Below, one piece after another: positions 8,011 to 19,006 of a DNA stretch of 19,006 bases. The stretch comes from Bolinopsis microptera (taxonomy: Eukaryota; Ctenophora; Tentaculata; Lobata; Bolinopsidae). Each line of letters begins with the position of its first letter. The stretch's first letter is position 1. The DNA lies in the NCBI RefSeq assembly GCF_026151205.1, contig NW_026971917.1, forward strand, positions 1-19,006, in the 5' to 3' direction. A program made the translations under genes and the position numbers. The notes under the pieces were generated by a model that had not been told where the DNA came from, did not search any database, and saw nothing but the letters and a program-made list of their open reading frames with translations.

Positions 8011-10985
8011 ATTTCCAAATTTGGGATTTAAATTTTACAAGAAAAAATCAAAACGCCCCTTAAAAAATTTTTTCCCCCCAAGAGCTTTTAACGAAAACGT
8101 TTTTCGAAATAGTTTTTTAAAGAAAAAAAAAAAGGGGGAATGGAGAGCGCAATTTTTCGCAAGTGGGTTTTAAAAAAAACCCACCCAAAAAAGGGGAAAA
8201 AAAAAAAAACAGGTTGTCCCCCCCAACTAAAAATTTTTAAAAACAAATTTTTTTAAAAAATATATTAAACTGGGATCCCTTTATTGCATACCTTTTTATT
8301 TTTCTTTTTCCCTTTAAAAAGGCCCCTGGTCCCCAAATTGGGTAAAATTTTTTTACCCAAAGGCTCCCCCTCTTTCAAATTTAAAAAGTTGGGGGTCTTT
8401 CATCCAGAAAATTTTTGATGTAAAGTATTGTCCCCCATTTGGTTTTTTCTTTAAAAAGTTCCCCCCCCCCTTTTTTTTTCTTAAAATTTTAAAAACCCTT
8501 CCCCCATTAATTTTTTAAAATTTTTTTAATTTTCCCCCTTTGCAAAAAGTTTTTTTTATTTTTGGGCCCAAAAAGTTCCCTTTACGGAAAACCCTAAAAA
8601 AAAAGAATCTGTGCCCTGGAAAGATTTATGTTTTTAAAAAAAAAGACCTCCCCCCAATTTTTAAACCCTGGGAAAACTCTTTGGTTTTAAAAAAAAAAAA
8701 GGGGGGGGGCCCCCAAGGGCCCCCGTAAACCCAAAACGCGGGAAAATTTTTTTGGGCCCTTTTAAATAAACCCCCCAAAACCCCCTGAGGGGCCCTTTTT
8801 TGAAAAAAATTTCCCTTTTTGGGGATGACCCTTTTTCCCACCACCAAATGGGTTCGAGGAATTTTTTTCCCCAAAACCCCAAAAAATTTTTTTTTCCCCC
8901 CCCTGGGTTTTTATTTTTTTTTTTCCCCAAAAGAAAGGGGTTTATTTTCCCCCATTTATTTTTATAGTTTTTTTGGAAAAAAAGTTTCCCCGGGTTTGAG
9001 GCCAAGGTTTTTTTTTTGAATGGGGGTTTGGGCCCCTTTTTTTAATTACGTTTTTTTCCCCGGAAAAAAAGGGGGAGTTCAGTTTCCCCGAGACCCCAGG
9101 ATTTGAAAACCAATAAAAGTTTTTTTCCCATGAACGGTTAAAAAGTCAAAGGGATTTGGGGTTTGGGGGCCCCCAGATTTTCCCCAAAAAAAGGGGGAAA
9201 CGTGCAAAAAGAGGGCCCCCCAAGTTTTTCGGTGTGGGGTTTTTGTTAAAAAGGGGTTAAAACAATGGGTACCCCCAAACCCAAATTTTTTTTTACCGGA
9301 ATTAAACCCCAATTTTCCTTTTGGGAAAAATTCCCTCCCCTTTTTAAAATCCCCTTTTTTTTTTTTTTTTTTGCCCGGGAATTTTTTTAAATGGGGTTCC
9401 CCGGTTTTAAAAAAAACCCCCATTTTTGCAAGTATTTTAAAAGGGGGGTTCCCCCCCAAATAAACAAAACAACCCGGGGGGTTGCTTTTCCCAATGTGTT
9501 TGGGAAGTGGGGGGGCCCCCCAAAAAAAAATCCAAATTTTTTTTTTTCCCAAATTTTTTGGGGTGACGGAATCCCCCCAAAAAAAGGAAAGGGGAAAAAC
9601 AGTTTTGCCATCTGCCAAAAGGGAACAACCCCCTCAATTTTTAAAAAAAAACGGGGGGGGGGTTTAAACCCCCCCCCAACGGTAAGGGGGTTAAAGAACC
9701 TTTTTTTCCCCCCCCCCCCCCCCCCCGTAGGGTTTTTATTTTTTAAAAATTTTTTTTTAGTTTTTAAATTTAAAATTGTACGGCCCAATGAATTCCGCCG
9801 GGAATTTTTAATTGGGGTTTTTCCTTTTCACTAATTTCCCCCACTTTTCAAAAAAATTTTTTTTGACCTTCTTTTTTTCCCAAAAATTTTTTCACACAAA
9901 TTTGGGATTTCCCTAACTTACAAAATTTTCAACCCCCTCAAAAATTTGCGATTTCCCCCCAGCCCCTTTAAAAAAACGGGACTGGACCAAATTTTTTTGG
10001 CTGTTTTTATTTTTTAGGGTTTATTTTAATGGGGGTTTCCCCCTTAAAATTTTTTCTTTTTTTTGTTTCCCCATACCAAAAAGGGCTGATTAAAAATTTT
10101 TTTAAAAATTCCCCCAAAGGGTTTTTTTAAAGTCCCCCCGTTGCGCTTCCCCCGCAGGGGAAAAAAAAAAAGAAAGGAGTACCCGCGAGTTTTCGGGGGT
10201 TTTCCTTTTTTCGGGGCCCTTTTTTTTATTTCATAAAAGGTCATTTTAAATTTCTGGTTTTAAAAGGGGGAGAAAAAGGTTTTAAATATGAATTTGAGTA
10301 TTTTGTTTTTTCCCTTTTTGGGGGTTCCCCCCTTTCTGGTTTTTTTTTTTTGTTTTTTCCTGCAGCCCGCGGGTAAAAAGAAAAAGATCATTCTTTCCTT
10401 TTTAAAAAAAAATTTTTTGGAAACCCCCTACCCCCCCAATTTTTTTAAAAGGAAAGGGCCGGCCCCAAAAAAACCCCAAATTTTTAAAATTTTTTTCTTT
10501 CAGCCCCTTTAAAAAAAAAATTTAAAAAATTTCCCCTTTCGCGGCCCTATTTTTTTTTGCCCTTGGGTGAATTTAAAAAGCATAATAACGAATTTTAAAA
10601 AATAAAATAAAAATACAGAAAAAAATTTTTTGTCATAAAAAAAACAAAAAAAGGGTTTTTAATAATTTTAAACCCCAAACCCGGGTTTCCCCCCCCTTTA
10701 CGCCTTAAAAAACCCTTATCGATTTTTACTCTAAAGAAACATGAAAAATAATATGTAAAAAGCCTCCCGGTTTTAAACCCAAACCCGGAAAATTTTTCTT
10801 CCCAAAAAAATTTTGAAATAGAATTTCCGCCCCCAGTCCCCCCCATTAAAAAATTTTTTTTGGTTTTTTTAAAAATTTTCCAAAAAACAAAAACCCAAAG
10901 CCCCGTCTTAAAACCCCCTTTTCCCGTGGAATTTTAGCGGGTTTTTGGATATTTCCCCGGAAAAATTGAAAAAAACAAAAAAAAA

Positions 10986-10987
<2 letters not shown>
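8011..10987. other. Run-inflated, low-reliability sequence (second block, part 2)
   Basis: This continues the same texture, including a run of 18 T at 9355-9372 and a run of 19 C at 9708-9726. The longest apparent frame (9079-9618, minus, 179 codons) is Gly/Phe/Lys/Pro rich and overlaps equally long frames on the other strand, so it is not called. No motif, repeat family or RNA is recognised. Confidence 0.65.
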
Positions 10988-11021
<34 letters not shown>

Positions 11022-11050
11022 CAAATTTATTTGGGTTTAAAACCCTTTGG
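10988..11050. repeat. Run of 32 A with adjacent inverted repeats
   Basis: An uninterrupted run of 32 A (10988-11019) is the longest run in the window. It is followed directly by CCCAAAT-TT-ATTTGGG (11020-11035), a perfect 7-base inverted repeat, and an overlapping GGGTTT-A-AAACCC palindrome. It could be the A tail of a retroposon or a plain A-rich microsatellite. No retroposon body or target-site duplication can be read in the inflated flanks. Confidence 0.35.
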
Positions 11051-14000
11051 GTTTTAAAAAAGTTTCCTTTTGGATGGCAAAAAGTCCCCCCCCACTTTGG
11101 GATGGTTGGGTTAAAAACCCTCGAGGAAAATAGAAATTTTCCCTTTAAAACGGGCCCCCAAAAAATGGGGCCCAAAAAATTTCCCCCAGGTTTTTTTTTT
11201 GGGGAACCCTGGGAAAAGCTGAACCGAAAAAGCCCCAAAAAAATGGGAAAAAAACCCGGGCAAAGGGTTTGAAAAAAAGCATACGGAGTGAAAGATACAG
11301 AATTTAGGAATCTTTAAACGAAATACCCTCCCAAAATTTAAATTGGGGAAAAAAACCCCCCACCCGGGTTTTGGGCCCTAAGAAAATAAAAGAGAAATAT
11401 TGGTTCCCCCAAACCGTGGAAAAGAGATTTTTAAAAATCCCCGTAAAAAAATTTGTCAATTTTTTTTGGGGGAAAGGTTTTAACAAAAAAAAAAACAACC
11501 TTTTCATCTTAAAATAATTTTTCAAAATGAAAAAGTCCCCCCCCCCTATCGGGTGGGGAGCCCCCCCAAAATTTTGAAAGCCCGGGTTTTTTTGAGCCCC
11601 GAAATATCCCCCTTGTCCCCCCCTGGTAGAAAATGGGGGGAAGGGAAACTGGAGAATGTAAAAGAATTTGGGAAATTAACCCGTCCAAAAAACATTTGGG
11701 AAAAGCAAAAAATTAAAAAGGGTAAACCCAAATTTTTTAATTCCCATCTTCACTTTGGGGAAAAAATTGGGTGTTTTTAATTTTTGGGTTCCAAATGGGT
11801 TTTTTTTAATTTTTTTTAAAATAAAAAAAGGGGCCCCCTCAAACGACCCTTTTTTTGTAAAAAGAAAGGGGGGCCCGGGGTGCTTTTTCCTTTCCAAATT
11901 GGTTTTTTTCCCCTGTTACTTTTTACCTTTTAAACCCCCTTTTTTTTTTAAAAACCCGGTGGGTTTTTTTGGGAAATTTGCAAGAGTTTTTTTAAACCTA
12001 AAAGTTTGGAGTTTTTCCCAAAAAATTAAAAAGAATAAATCTCCCCAAAAAAAAAAAAAAACAATTAAGTGAAAAAAAAGGTTTAAAAATTTTTTTATCT
12101 TTTAAAAAATTTTAGTGGGTTTTAAAAAATTAAAAAATTAAAAGAATGCCAAAATTCCCCGAAAAATTTATCCCAATTTCGGGTGGCCCCCGCCCCAATT
12201 TAAAATGATAATAGTAATAAAAAGGGGTTTGAATAAAAAAAATTTTTTAGTTTTTAAAAGTTTTTTTTTTTTTGTTTTTTTTGCTTTTCAGTTTTAAACC
12301 CCAAAAAAAAAAATTTAAACCCAAAAAAAAACATTTTCAAATTTCCCCGGAAATAAAATACTGGGGGGCTGCCCCAAAAAAAAATTAAAATTTTTTTTTG
12401 GAGAAAACCCCCCTAAATTCACTTTTTTTCGACAAAGGAAAAAAAGAAAAAAGAAGATTCCCACCGGGGAAAACAAAAGGTTTCCCCATCGAAAAAAGAT
12501 GGAAATTTTACCCCCAGCAAGGGGTAATTTTTTCCCGGGTTTAAAAAAAAAAAAAAAAAAAAACAAACCCCAAATTCCCCGGGAAAAATGGCCAAAAGGT
12601 TTTCCCCCCAGCACGAGACCTTTTTTAATGCAGTGGTTTAAAATAGGCAAAAAGCTAATTTATTTTTTTTCAAAAGAAAAAGGGGCCCCCCCGAATTTTT
12701 CCCTTTTTTTATAATTTTTTTTTAAACCCGCAAAAAAAAATTTTTTTGAGTTAGGTTTTTTTTTTGATTTATGAATACCCGAGGGTTTTTAAAACGTTTT
12801 TCCCATATCCCCCCCAAAAGAAAAATAAAAGGAAAAAAGTGGGGAAACCCTTTTTCCAAAAATTTAAGCCCCATTTAAACAGGTTTAAAACTTTTTAAAT
12901 TTTTTTTTTATTTCCCCCAAAGATCAATTTACAGAGATCAGATAAATTTACAGAATGGGAGGCCCAGATAATTTTGGGGTCCAAAAAAGTTCCCGGGGTC
13001 CTAAAAACAACGGGTTCCCCCCGGAATGATTTTAAAATATCTTAAGAAAAAAATCGAGAAAAAAAAAAAGCTTTTTTTCCACCCCCTTTCCCCAAAAAAA
13101 GTTTCTAACCTTTTCCCCCCCCAAAATCATTGGCCCAAAAATGATAAAATTGGGCGTCTAAAAATCATTTCCCTCACAAAAACCCCTTTAAAGTTTTCCC
13201 CCATTATTTTAATAGCAAAATTACCCGTTTAAACCCCCTCCCAATTTTAAAAAGAAGATAAAAAATTTAAATTTTTTGGAAAAAAGGTTTGGGGAAAAAG
13301 TTTTTTTTGAACAAAAATTCCCAAAAAATTTCCCCGGTTTTTTTAAACAGATTTAATCCCCGTGAGAATTTAAAGGGAAAAAAACTTTAACCCGCAAAAT
13401 TTTAAAAATTTTAAAAATACCCCAAAATCCCCCTTCCCAAAAATCTGTTTCGTTTTTTAAAACGATTCCCCTTTTATCACAGGGGGTTTCCCCCCCCCCG
13501 AAAAAAAAACAAATTTTAAAAATTTTAAACCCGGGTAACTTTCCCCAAAAAATTTTTTTAAAATTTAAAATTAAAAACCCAAGTTTTCTTGGGGGGGCCC
13601 CCTTTAAATTTTCTAAACTGCACTTTGTTTCCTGCAAATTTGAAAAAAGCAAAAAATTTTAAACAGCTTGGGGCCCAAAAAAACCCGGGAAACCCGGTTC
13701 CCCCCACGGAAAAAAGAGGGGGGAAATGATGAAAGTTTGGGGGCCCCCTTTTTCCCCAACCCCCAAAAAAACACGGACCCAAAGGTTTTTGGGGAAGCCC
13801 CCCGCCCAAAACAACAAGGGTTTTTCCCAAAATTTAAAAGCAAACCCTTTTAAAACCCCCAAACCCTTTCCCCCCCAAAGGACCCCCCCTTTGATTCGGG
13901 AAAACCCCAAAAAGGAAAAAACCCAAATTTTTGGGGAGTTTCCCGGAAGGGAAAATTTTAAAATTTGGGGGCCCGAATGAAAAAAACAAAAAATCCTTTT

Positions 14001-15137
14001 CAAACGAGGTAAGATAAATTTTTCCCCGGGAAAAGGCCGGGGGGAAAAAAATGGTTTTTAAAAATTTAAAAATTTTTCCCGTTCCAGCGTTTTTGTTTTT
14101 TTCCCGTTTAAAATTTTGGAATGGGGACACGTTTTTAATACATTAAAATAAATGTTTTTAAAACAATTTTTAAAATTGGAAATTTAAATTTTTTTTAAAA
14201 CAGAATTTTTAAAAAGTCCCCCCTTTTTTGAAATTTTTGGGTGTTTGGGGGCCCAAAAATTTTCCCCCTTCAAAATTTTCTCTTTTGGGCCCAAATTTTT
14301 TCCCCCGAAAACCCAAACCCAAAAAAAATCAAAATTTAAAAAAATTTTACTAAAGTATTTTATCTTTTACCCAAACCCCCGTAAAAACCAAAGCCCCCCC
14401 CCCAAAAAAAGTTTTTTCATAAAAAATTTTTTTTCCACAAAAAATTTCCCCCCTGTTTTTTCCCCCGGAAAAAGAGCCCAATTTTTTCCCCCCCTAAAAA
14501 AGAAAGGTTTTTTTCCAGCAAACAAATTTCCCCGTTTAAAAGTTTAATTTTTTAGGGCGGAGAGTAAAAAAAAAACATTTCCAAACCAAAACCCCCCCGG
14601 GTAAACCCCTTTGTAGGGAAAATTCCCCCTTTGGGTTTTGGCCCCCCTAACATTTTAAAAATTTGGTTTCCCCTTTTTAACCCCCCAAAACCAACCCCCT
14701 TTTATTCTTTTTTTAAAATGGAAAACCCCAAAACCAAAGGGCCCTTTTTTTCCTTTGATAAAGTCCGGGACCCTTCCCAAACCCCCGAATTTTTTTTTCG
14801 GGTCGGGGCTTTTTTTTTTGGCCCCAAATTTCCCTTTTCGGGGCCCGCAAAACCCATTTTTTTTTTTTTGTTTTTTGGGCAATAAAAAAAAACCCCTTTT
14901 TTCTTTTTGGAAACCCCCCCTCGATATATTTGGAATTTTTAAAATTTCTTTTAAAACCCGTTTTTTTTTCAAATCCCCCCCCCGGCCCCCCCCACTCCCC
15001 CCGGGCCCAAATAATTTCCAAAACAGGGTTTTCCCCTTCCCCACATCCCTTTTTAGTTTTTTTTTCCCCCCAGTAAACTTTTTTTGAACTAAATTTGTTT
15101 GGGAATTTTTCAGTTTTTAATTTTTTCTTTTTTTTTT
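11051..15137. other. Run-inflated, low-reliability sequence (second block, part 3)
   Basis: The same run-dominated texture continues. Short readable islands occur at about 11278-11320 and 12921-12970; the latter carries two near copies of AGATCA...AATTTACAG. Frames on both strands are Lys/Phe/Pro/Gly rich and overlap heavily, for example those at 13558-14130 on the minus strand. No gene is called. Confidence 0.6.
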
Positions 15138-15333
15138 GAACCCCTCCGTTTTAAAAACCCCCAGTTGAACCCCGTTTGAACCCCAGGTTTAAAACCCAGG
15201 AAACCCCCCAGTTTTAAACCAAACAGTTGGGGCCCCCTTTTAGTTTAAAAAACCCTCAAATTGGGAAACCCCCAGTTTTTAAAAACCCCCGTTTTGGGAA
15301 AAATCCCGTTTTTAATTTTTCCAGTTGGAAACT
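15138..15333. repeat. Degenerate short tandem repeat, unit about 11-13 bases
   Basis: About a dozen degenerate copies of a unit close to CCAGTTTGAAAC follow each other. The clearest are at 15161-15200, 15210-15230, 15271-15290 and 15320-15332. When runs are collapsed to single bases, most units become (C)AGTGAC or AGTAC. The repetition therefore survives removal of run-length noise, unlike most patterns in this block. It resembles a decayed minisatellite. Unit length and copy number are approximate. Confidence 0.45.
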
Positions 15334-17690
15334 TTTTTAAGGTTTTTAAAGTTTTTTAGGTTTATACCCCCCTAAACCCAAAAGGTTTTTCCCCCGGAAT
15401 TTCCCTAAATTTCCCGCCTTTTTCCCCAACCCAAAAAATGTCCCCCCCCTAATCCCTTTGAGCTTAAAAAAGTACTTTTCCCCCAAAACCCCGGGAAAGG
15501 CCCCTTTGGGCCCCCTTTTTTTTTTTTTTTCATTAAAAAGGGAAAAAATGAGGATTTGTTTCATGGGCACTTTTGTGCAATTTTTTTCCCCCTCCCCGGA
15601 AAGGGGGGTTTTAAAATCCCCCCTACCTTTTTTTGAGAAAAATGTTTAGTTCTTTCCCTTTTTCGTTGGGGTTGGGCCCCCCCGTTTTAATCTTCCCCCG
15701 AAAATTTTTTTTTCCCCACCTTTGGCCCCATTCCCGGGGGTGGTATTTCTCCCTTTAAAACAAAGAAAACTTCATGCATTGGGCCGGGCCCCAAAATTTT
15801 CAGTATTCACCTATTAAATTTTCCAATTTGGGTTGAATTTCCGGGCAAAGAAGCCCCCCTGTTAATTTGGGGAACCCCTTTTTGTTTTATTGTGGCTTTG
15901 GGGGGGATTAAAAATTTTTTCTGAGTTTTTCCCCTCAGCGGGAAAAAGAACTTTTGGAAAGCTGGGAACCCCCACCCCAAATTTCCCCCCTTTAAAAGCT
16001 TTTTTAAAAAAGTTTAAAGGGTTTTTGGTTTTGGAAATTTCCCTTTTTTATGAATTTAAAAAATAAAATATGTTCCCCCTCCCCGGCCAAAAAAAATGAC
16101 TTTTCCCCCCCCAAAATTTAAAAAAAAAAATTTCCCCGGGCCCTATGTCCCCCCCACAATTTTTTGGGGGGGTTTTTTTTAAAAAATTTTTTTTTTTCCC
16201 CTTTTGATCAAAATTCCTTTTTGTCCCCGTGGGGTCTTTTCCTTTCCCCCCCAATGACCCAAAACCCTTTTTTGGGGAAAAAACCCCCCTTAAAAAAAAA
16301 ATTTGGGAAAACAGCCCTTTTTCCCCTGTCCCCCCAAGGGTTTTTTTTTCCCGGGGAAATTTTTTAAGAAAACCCTTTGTTTTTTTTCCTAAATTAAAAA
16401 AATTTACCCGTTGCTGGCGCTAATGGTGCGTCTCCCCTTTAAACCTTTTAAAATGGTTTTGTCCCCCTTTTTCCTCCTTAAAACAAAACTTTTTAAAGGT
16501 TTTTTTTTTTTTTGGGATTATCGTTTTTTTTAGGGCCCCCGAAAAAAAACCAAACCCAGAGATTGACTTTGTGGGTTAAAACCCAGAAAAAGGTTTGATT
16601 TAAACAACCCAAAAAAAGCAAAATTTTTCAAAACAGCTTAAAAATTTAAAAAAAAATTTTTCGACCAAATTTAGAGCTTTTTCCTTTTAAAAATAAATTA
16701 AAAAGACTAAATTTAAATTTTTTACGAAGAAAAAAAAAGGGAAAACCCCAAAAGCCCCAGAGCCTTTTTTGTTTTTTTCCCTACCTGGAGGTTTATCCGG
16801 GGACGGTTTTGTCCCCCTTTCTCCAATTAAATTTGAGGGGTTTCTGGGTTTTAAATCCCCCCTTTGGGGTCCAAATGAACCAATGGAATTTCCCTCAATT
16901 TTCAAAAATTAAAATTTTTTATTTCCCCCTTTATCCCCCAAACGTAAAAAGTTGGTTTTTGGGGGCCCGGTGTAGAAACCCTTCCCGTTTTTATGGGCCC
17001 ACCCATTTTATTTATGTGGCCCTCCTGAAACCACCCCCGTGGGTAAAAAATTGGGGTTGGGCCAAACCTCCTTTTTAAAATTTGCTTTTAAATTTTGCAA
17101 AATTACGGGGGAAAAACCTTTTTTCAACCCGAATAGCTTTCTTTTTCAAAACCTGATGTTTAGAAAGGGAAAGAGGATCAATATCCCCAAAATTTTTCCC
17201 CCGGGCCCCTTTCCCCTTTTTAGTCACTTTTTGTTTTTTAAAAAAAAGAACCCTTTTTAAAATTTTAAAAAACAAAACAAACGAATTTTATTTTTTGTAG
17301 ATGGCTTTTCTAATGTAAAAGGAATCGGAATGGTTTTTCCATTTTTAATTTGGAAAATTTTGGAAAATTACCCCCCGGCTTTCAGGAACATAGGGCCCCT
17401 TTTGTGTTTTCCCAAAGTCTTAAAGGGCGTCGTTTTTGACAGTTGGAAAAAATTTTTTAAACCCCCTGATAAAAGGCGATTTCTACTCGGTACCCCACAC
17501 TTTTTTCCCCGAGTTGTTGGTATCAATAGGTTTTTTTTTTTACTAAATTTGTATTATGTATTTAAAAAAATTTACCCCCCCGTTTCCCGGGAAGGGGAAA
17601 TTTTTCAAAAAGGCTGGTTCGGTTTTTTAATCAAAAGTGAGAAGGGCGGGCCCAAAAAACTTTTGTTTTTTTCCCCCCCCCCAAAAACCC
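15334..17690. other. Run-inflated, low-reliability sequence (second block, part 4)
   Basis: Run-dominated sequence with small islands of better complexity at about 15765-15830, 16405-16435, 16960-17040 and 17395-17525. Frames at 16809-17078 and 17330-17722 on the + strand have slightly more mixed residues than their neighbours, so genuine sequence shows through there. No motif or family is recognisable in them. Confidence 0.55.
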
Positions 17691-17950
17691 CGTTTCTTCA
17701 ACAAAGTTGTGGCACACACTAGTTTTGGCGTCCGGGGAAAAAGGGTTTCGGTTTTTGGGGGCGCCTTAAAAAAAGGGGGCGCGGTTTTTTTTTTTGCCCC
17801 CGCGCAAAGTTTTTAAAATTATTCCTTTTTCAAAAAAATTTGATTTTTTAAAAAAAACGCGGGGGGGCGAAGTTGGGATTTGCCATTTTCCCCGTCCCGT
17901 GGTAAACGATACAAGGGACGCGAAAAGCGTTTCCCCCGTGAAAAATTTGG
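17691..17950. other. Small GC-richer island with two overlapping hairpins
   Basis: This patch is richer in CG words and less dominated by runs than its surroundings. CGTCCC (17893-17898) pairs with GGGACG (17915-17920), and overlapping it ACGC (17918-17921) pairs with GCGT (17927-17930). The two stems share bases and so are mutually exclusive. The sequence does not fold into a tRNA cloverleaf by eye, and no RNA family is recognised. Confidence 0.3.
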
Positions 17951-19006
17951 GAAAAATTTTTTTTTTTAAAGAAATAAAAACTTTCTCTGGCTTAATCTAA
18001 ATTCAATTTAATGTAATTTTGAAAATTTAATTTTCCCCACCCTTAAAAAAAAAATTTCCAAAAATTAAACATCTTTAATTAAAAATAAAAAACCCCCCCC
18101 AAAAAAAAAAAAAACCAAAAAAAAAAAAAATTTTTAATATAAAAAAAATAAAATTTTTTTTTTTTTACCTTTTTGCATTGGGGTTTGGATTTTGGCGGAA
18201 AGAGGGGCCGGTGGCCCCTCAAAAATTTTTTTTTTCCAAAAAAATATTTATGATCGACGCTTTTTTTGGAAAAGCCCCATGCATGGGCTTGGGGGGAAAA
18301 TTTTTTTTATCGGATTTTTTTTTTCAATTTTTTAGTGGGGGAATTTTCCCCAATTATTGCATATTAAAATTGCGAGGTTTTTAAAATGGGTTTTCCTTTT
18401 TGGGGTAGGGTTGGGGGCCCATCTTTCCAATTTTAAGCCCTATCTTTTTGAAGGGGAAAATGATACAGGGCATTTTAAAAAAATTAAATTGTATTTTTAA
18501 ATTTCAAAATGAAAAATTAATTTTCCCCCACCTCCCCAAAAATATACATCCTTCAGGGGTTAAAAACAAACTAAAGAAACGGGGGCAAAAAAACATTTTT
18601 TTCTTCCGGGGGGAATTTCAAAAACCGGGGGTTTTAAAAATGTCGGAAAACAAGCAGTTAGGGGCGATAAACACTGAAGGGGGGGGATTGGAAAGTTTTT
18701 TGGAAAAGGGGAGGAAAAAGGAGGGAAAAAGGGGGGTTTTTTTTCCGGGGGGCCAAAAATAAATTGGGCGGGAAAGGGTGGGTTTGCGGCCGGTTATGGG
18801 GTTCCCGGCGGGTAAAAAAATTTTCCCCTTTAACCTTTCTTTCTTTTGACAAAAAATTTCCCTTTTTTCCCCTTTTTGTTTCAATTTTAAAACCAAATTT
18901 TTAAATTTTTTTGTCACTTTTCCAAGGGGTTTTTTTAAAAAATGAAAAACCCCCTTTTTTTTAAACCCTTCCCCTGGCCCGGGGGAGGGTTACAAAATCG
19001 AGTTGA
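17951..19006. other. Run-inflated, low-reliability sequence (end of window)
   Basis: A- and T-rich runs dominate to about 18170, followed by mixed runs to the end. A near-palindrome lies at 18272-18290. The frames at 18448-18762 (+) and 18618-18917 (-) overlap and are rich in Lys, Gly and Phe, and no product is recognised. The window ends without any gene boundary. Confidence 0.55.

Noticed and set aside
8849-8860. GGTTCGAGGA, similar to a tRNA T-arm or internal B-box promoter element
   Set aside because: No acceptor stem, D-arm or anticodon arm can be paired around it.
9079-9618. Longest open frame in the window, 179 codons on the minus strand
   Set aside because: Its product is almost entirely Gly, Phe, Lys and Pro from homopolymer codons. 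Several similar frames overlap it on both strands, and no domain or motif is visible.
10360-10372. TTCCTGCAGCCCG, identical as I recall to part of a common cloning-vector polylinker
   Set aside because: The flanking bases do not continue the polylinker on either side, and the surrounding sequence is run-inflated. A match of about 13 bases alone is not enough to call vector.
12921-12953. Two near copies of AGATCA...AATTTACAG side by side
   Set aside because: There are only two imperfect copies (14 and 19 bases), with no further array. It is noted as a small readable island only.
1-19006. CRISPR arrays, insertion sequences, prophage or defence-system genes
   Set aside because: There are no regularly spaced identical repeats, no transposase-like frames and no terminal inverted repeats with target duplications. 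No prokaryotic gene organisation is visible anywhere in the window.

Overview
The window shows no bacterial or phage gene layout: no coding tracts with consistent codon use, no ribosome-binding sites, no operon spacing, and no recognisable rRNA, tRNA, CRISPR or insertion sequence. The few readable stretches look like AT-rich eukaryotic nuclear DNA. They contain pyrimidine tracts followed by AG, GT donors, and short open segments separated by stop-rich spacers. One short open frame resembles the C-terminal end of an adenylation domain of the Ebony / NRPS-like type. This suggests an animal, possibly an arthropod, but that assignment is weak.

Layout. (1) 1-1545 is mostly readable sequence of normal complexity. 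It holds two candidate internal exons on the + strand (546-674 and 1140-1268), each with plausible splice sites and no recognised family. (2) 1546-2395 is filled with runs of four or more identical bases and is probably not a faithful readout. (3) 2396-3620 is readable again. It holds a GC-rich CCCGG-repeat patch (2561-2650), the adenylation-domain-like fragment (2661-2909), a possible short downstream exon (3078-3128) and a small hairpin (3472-3489). (4) 3621-19006, about 80% of the window, is a continuous field of short runs of A, T, C and G. Its open frames translate almost entirely to Lys, Phe, Pro and Gly, the residues encoded by AAA, TTT, CCC and GGG. These frames are by-products of the runs and are not annotated as genes. 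A few islands stand out: a degenerate tandem repeat (15138-15333), a 32-A run with neighbouring inverted repeats (10988-11050), and two small hairpin or palindrome sites (17893-17930, 18272-18290).

The simplest reading is a poorly base-called or poorly polished eukaryotic contig in which run lengths are inflated, with two better-read islands. The one biologically interesting signal is the adenylation-domain fragment at about 2.66-2.83 kb. No multi-gene system can be supported.
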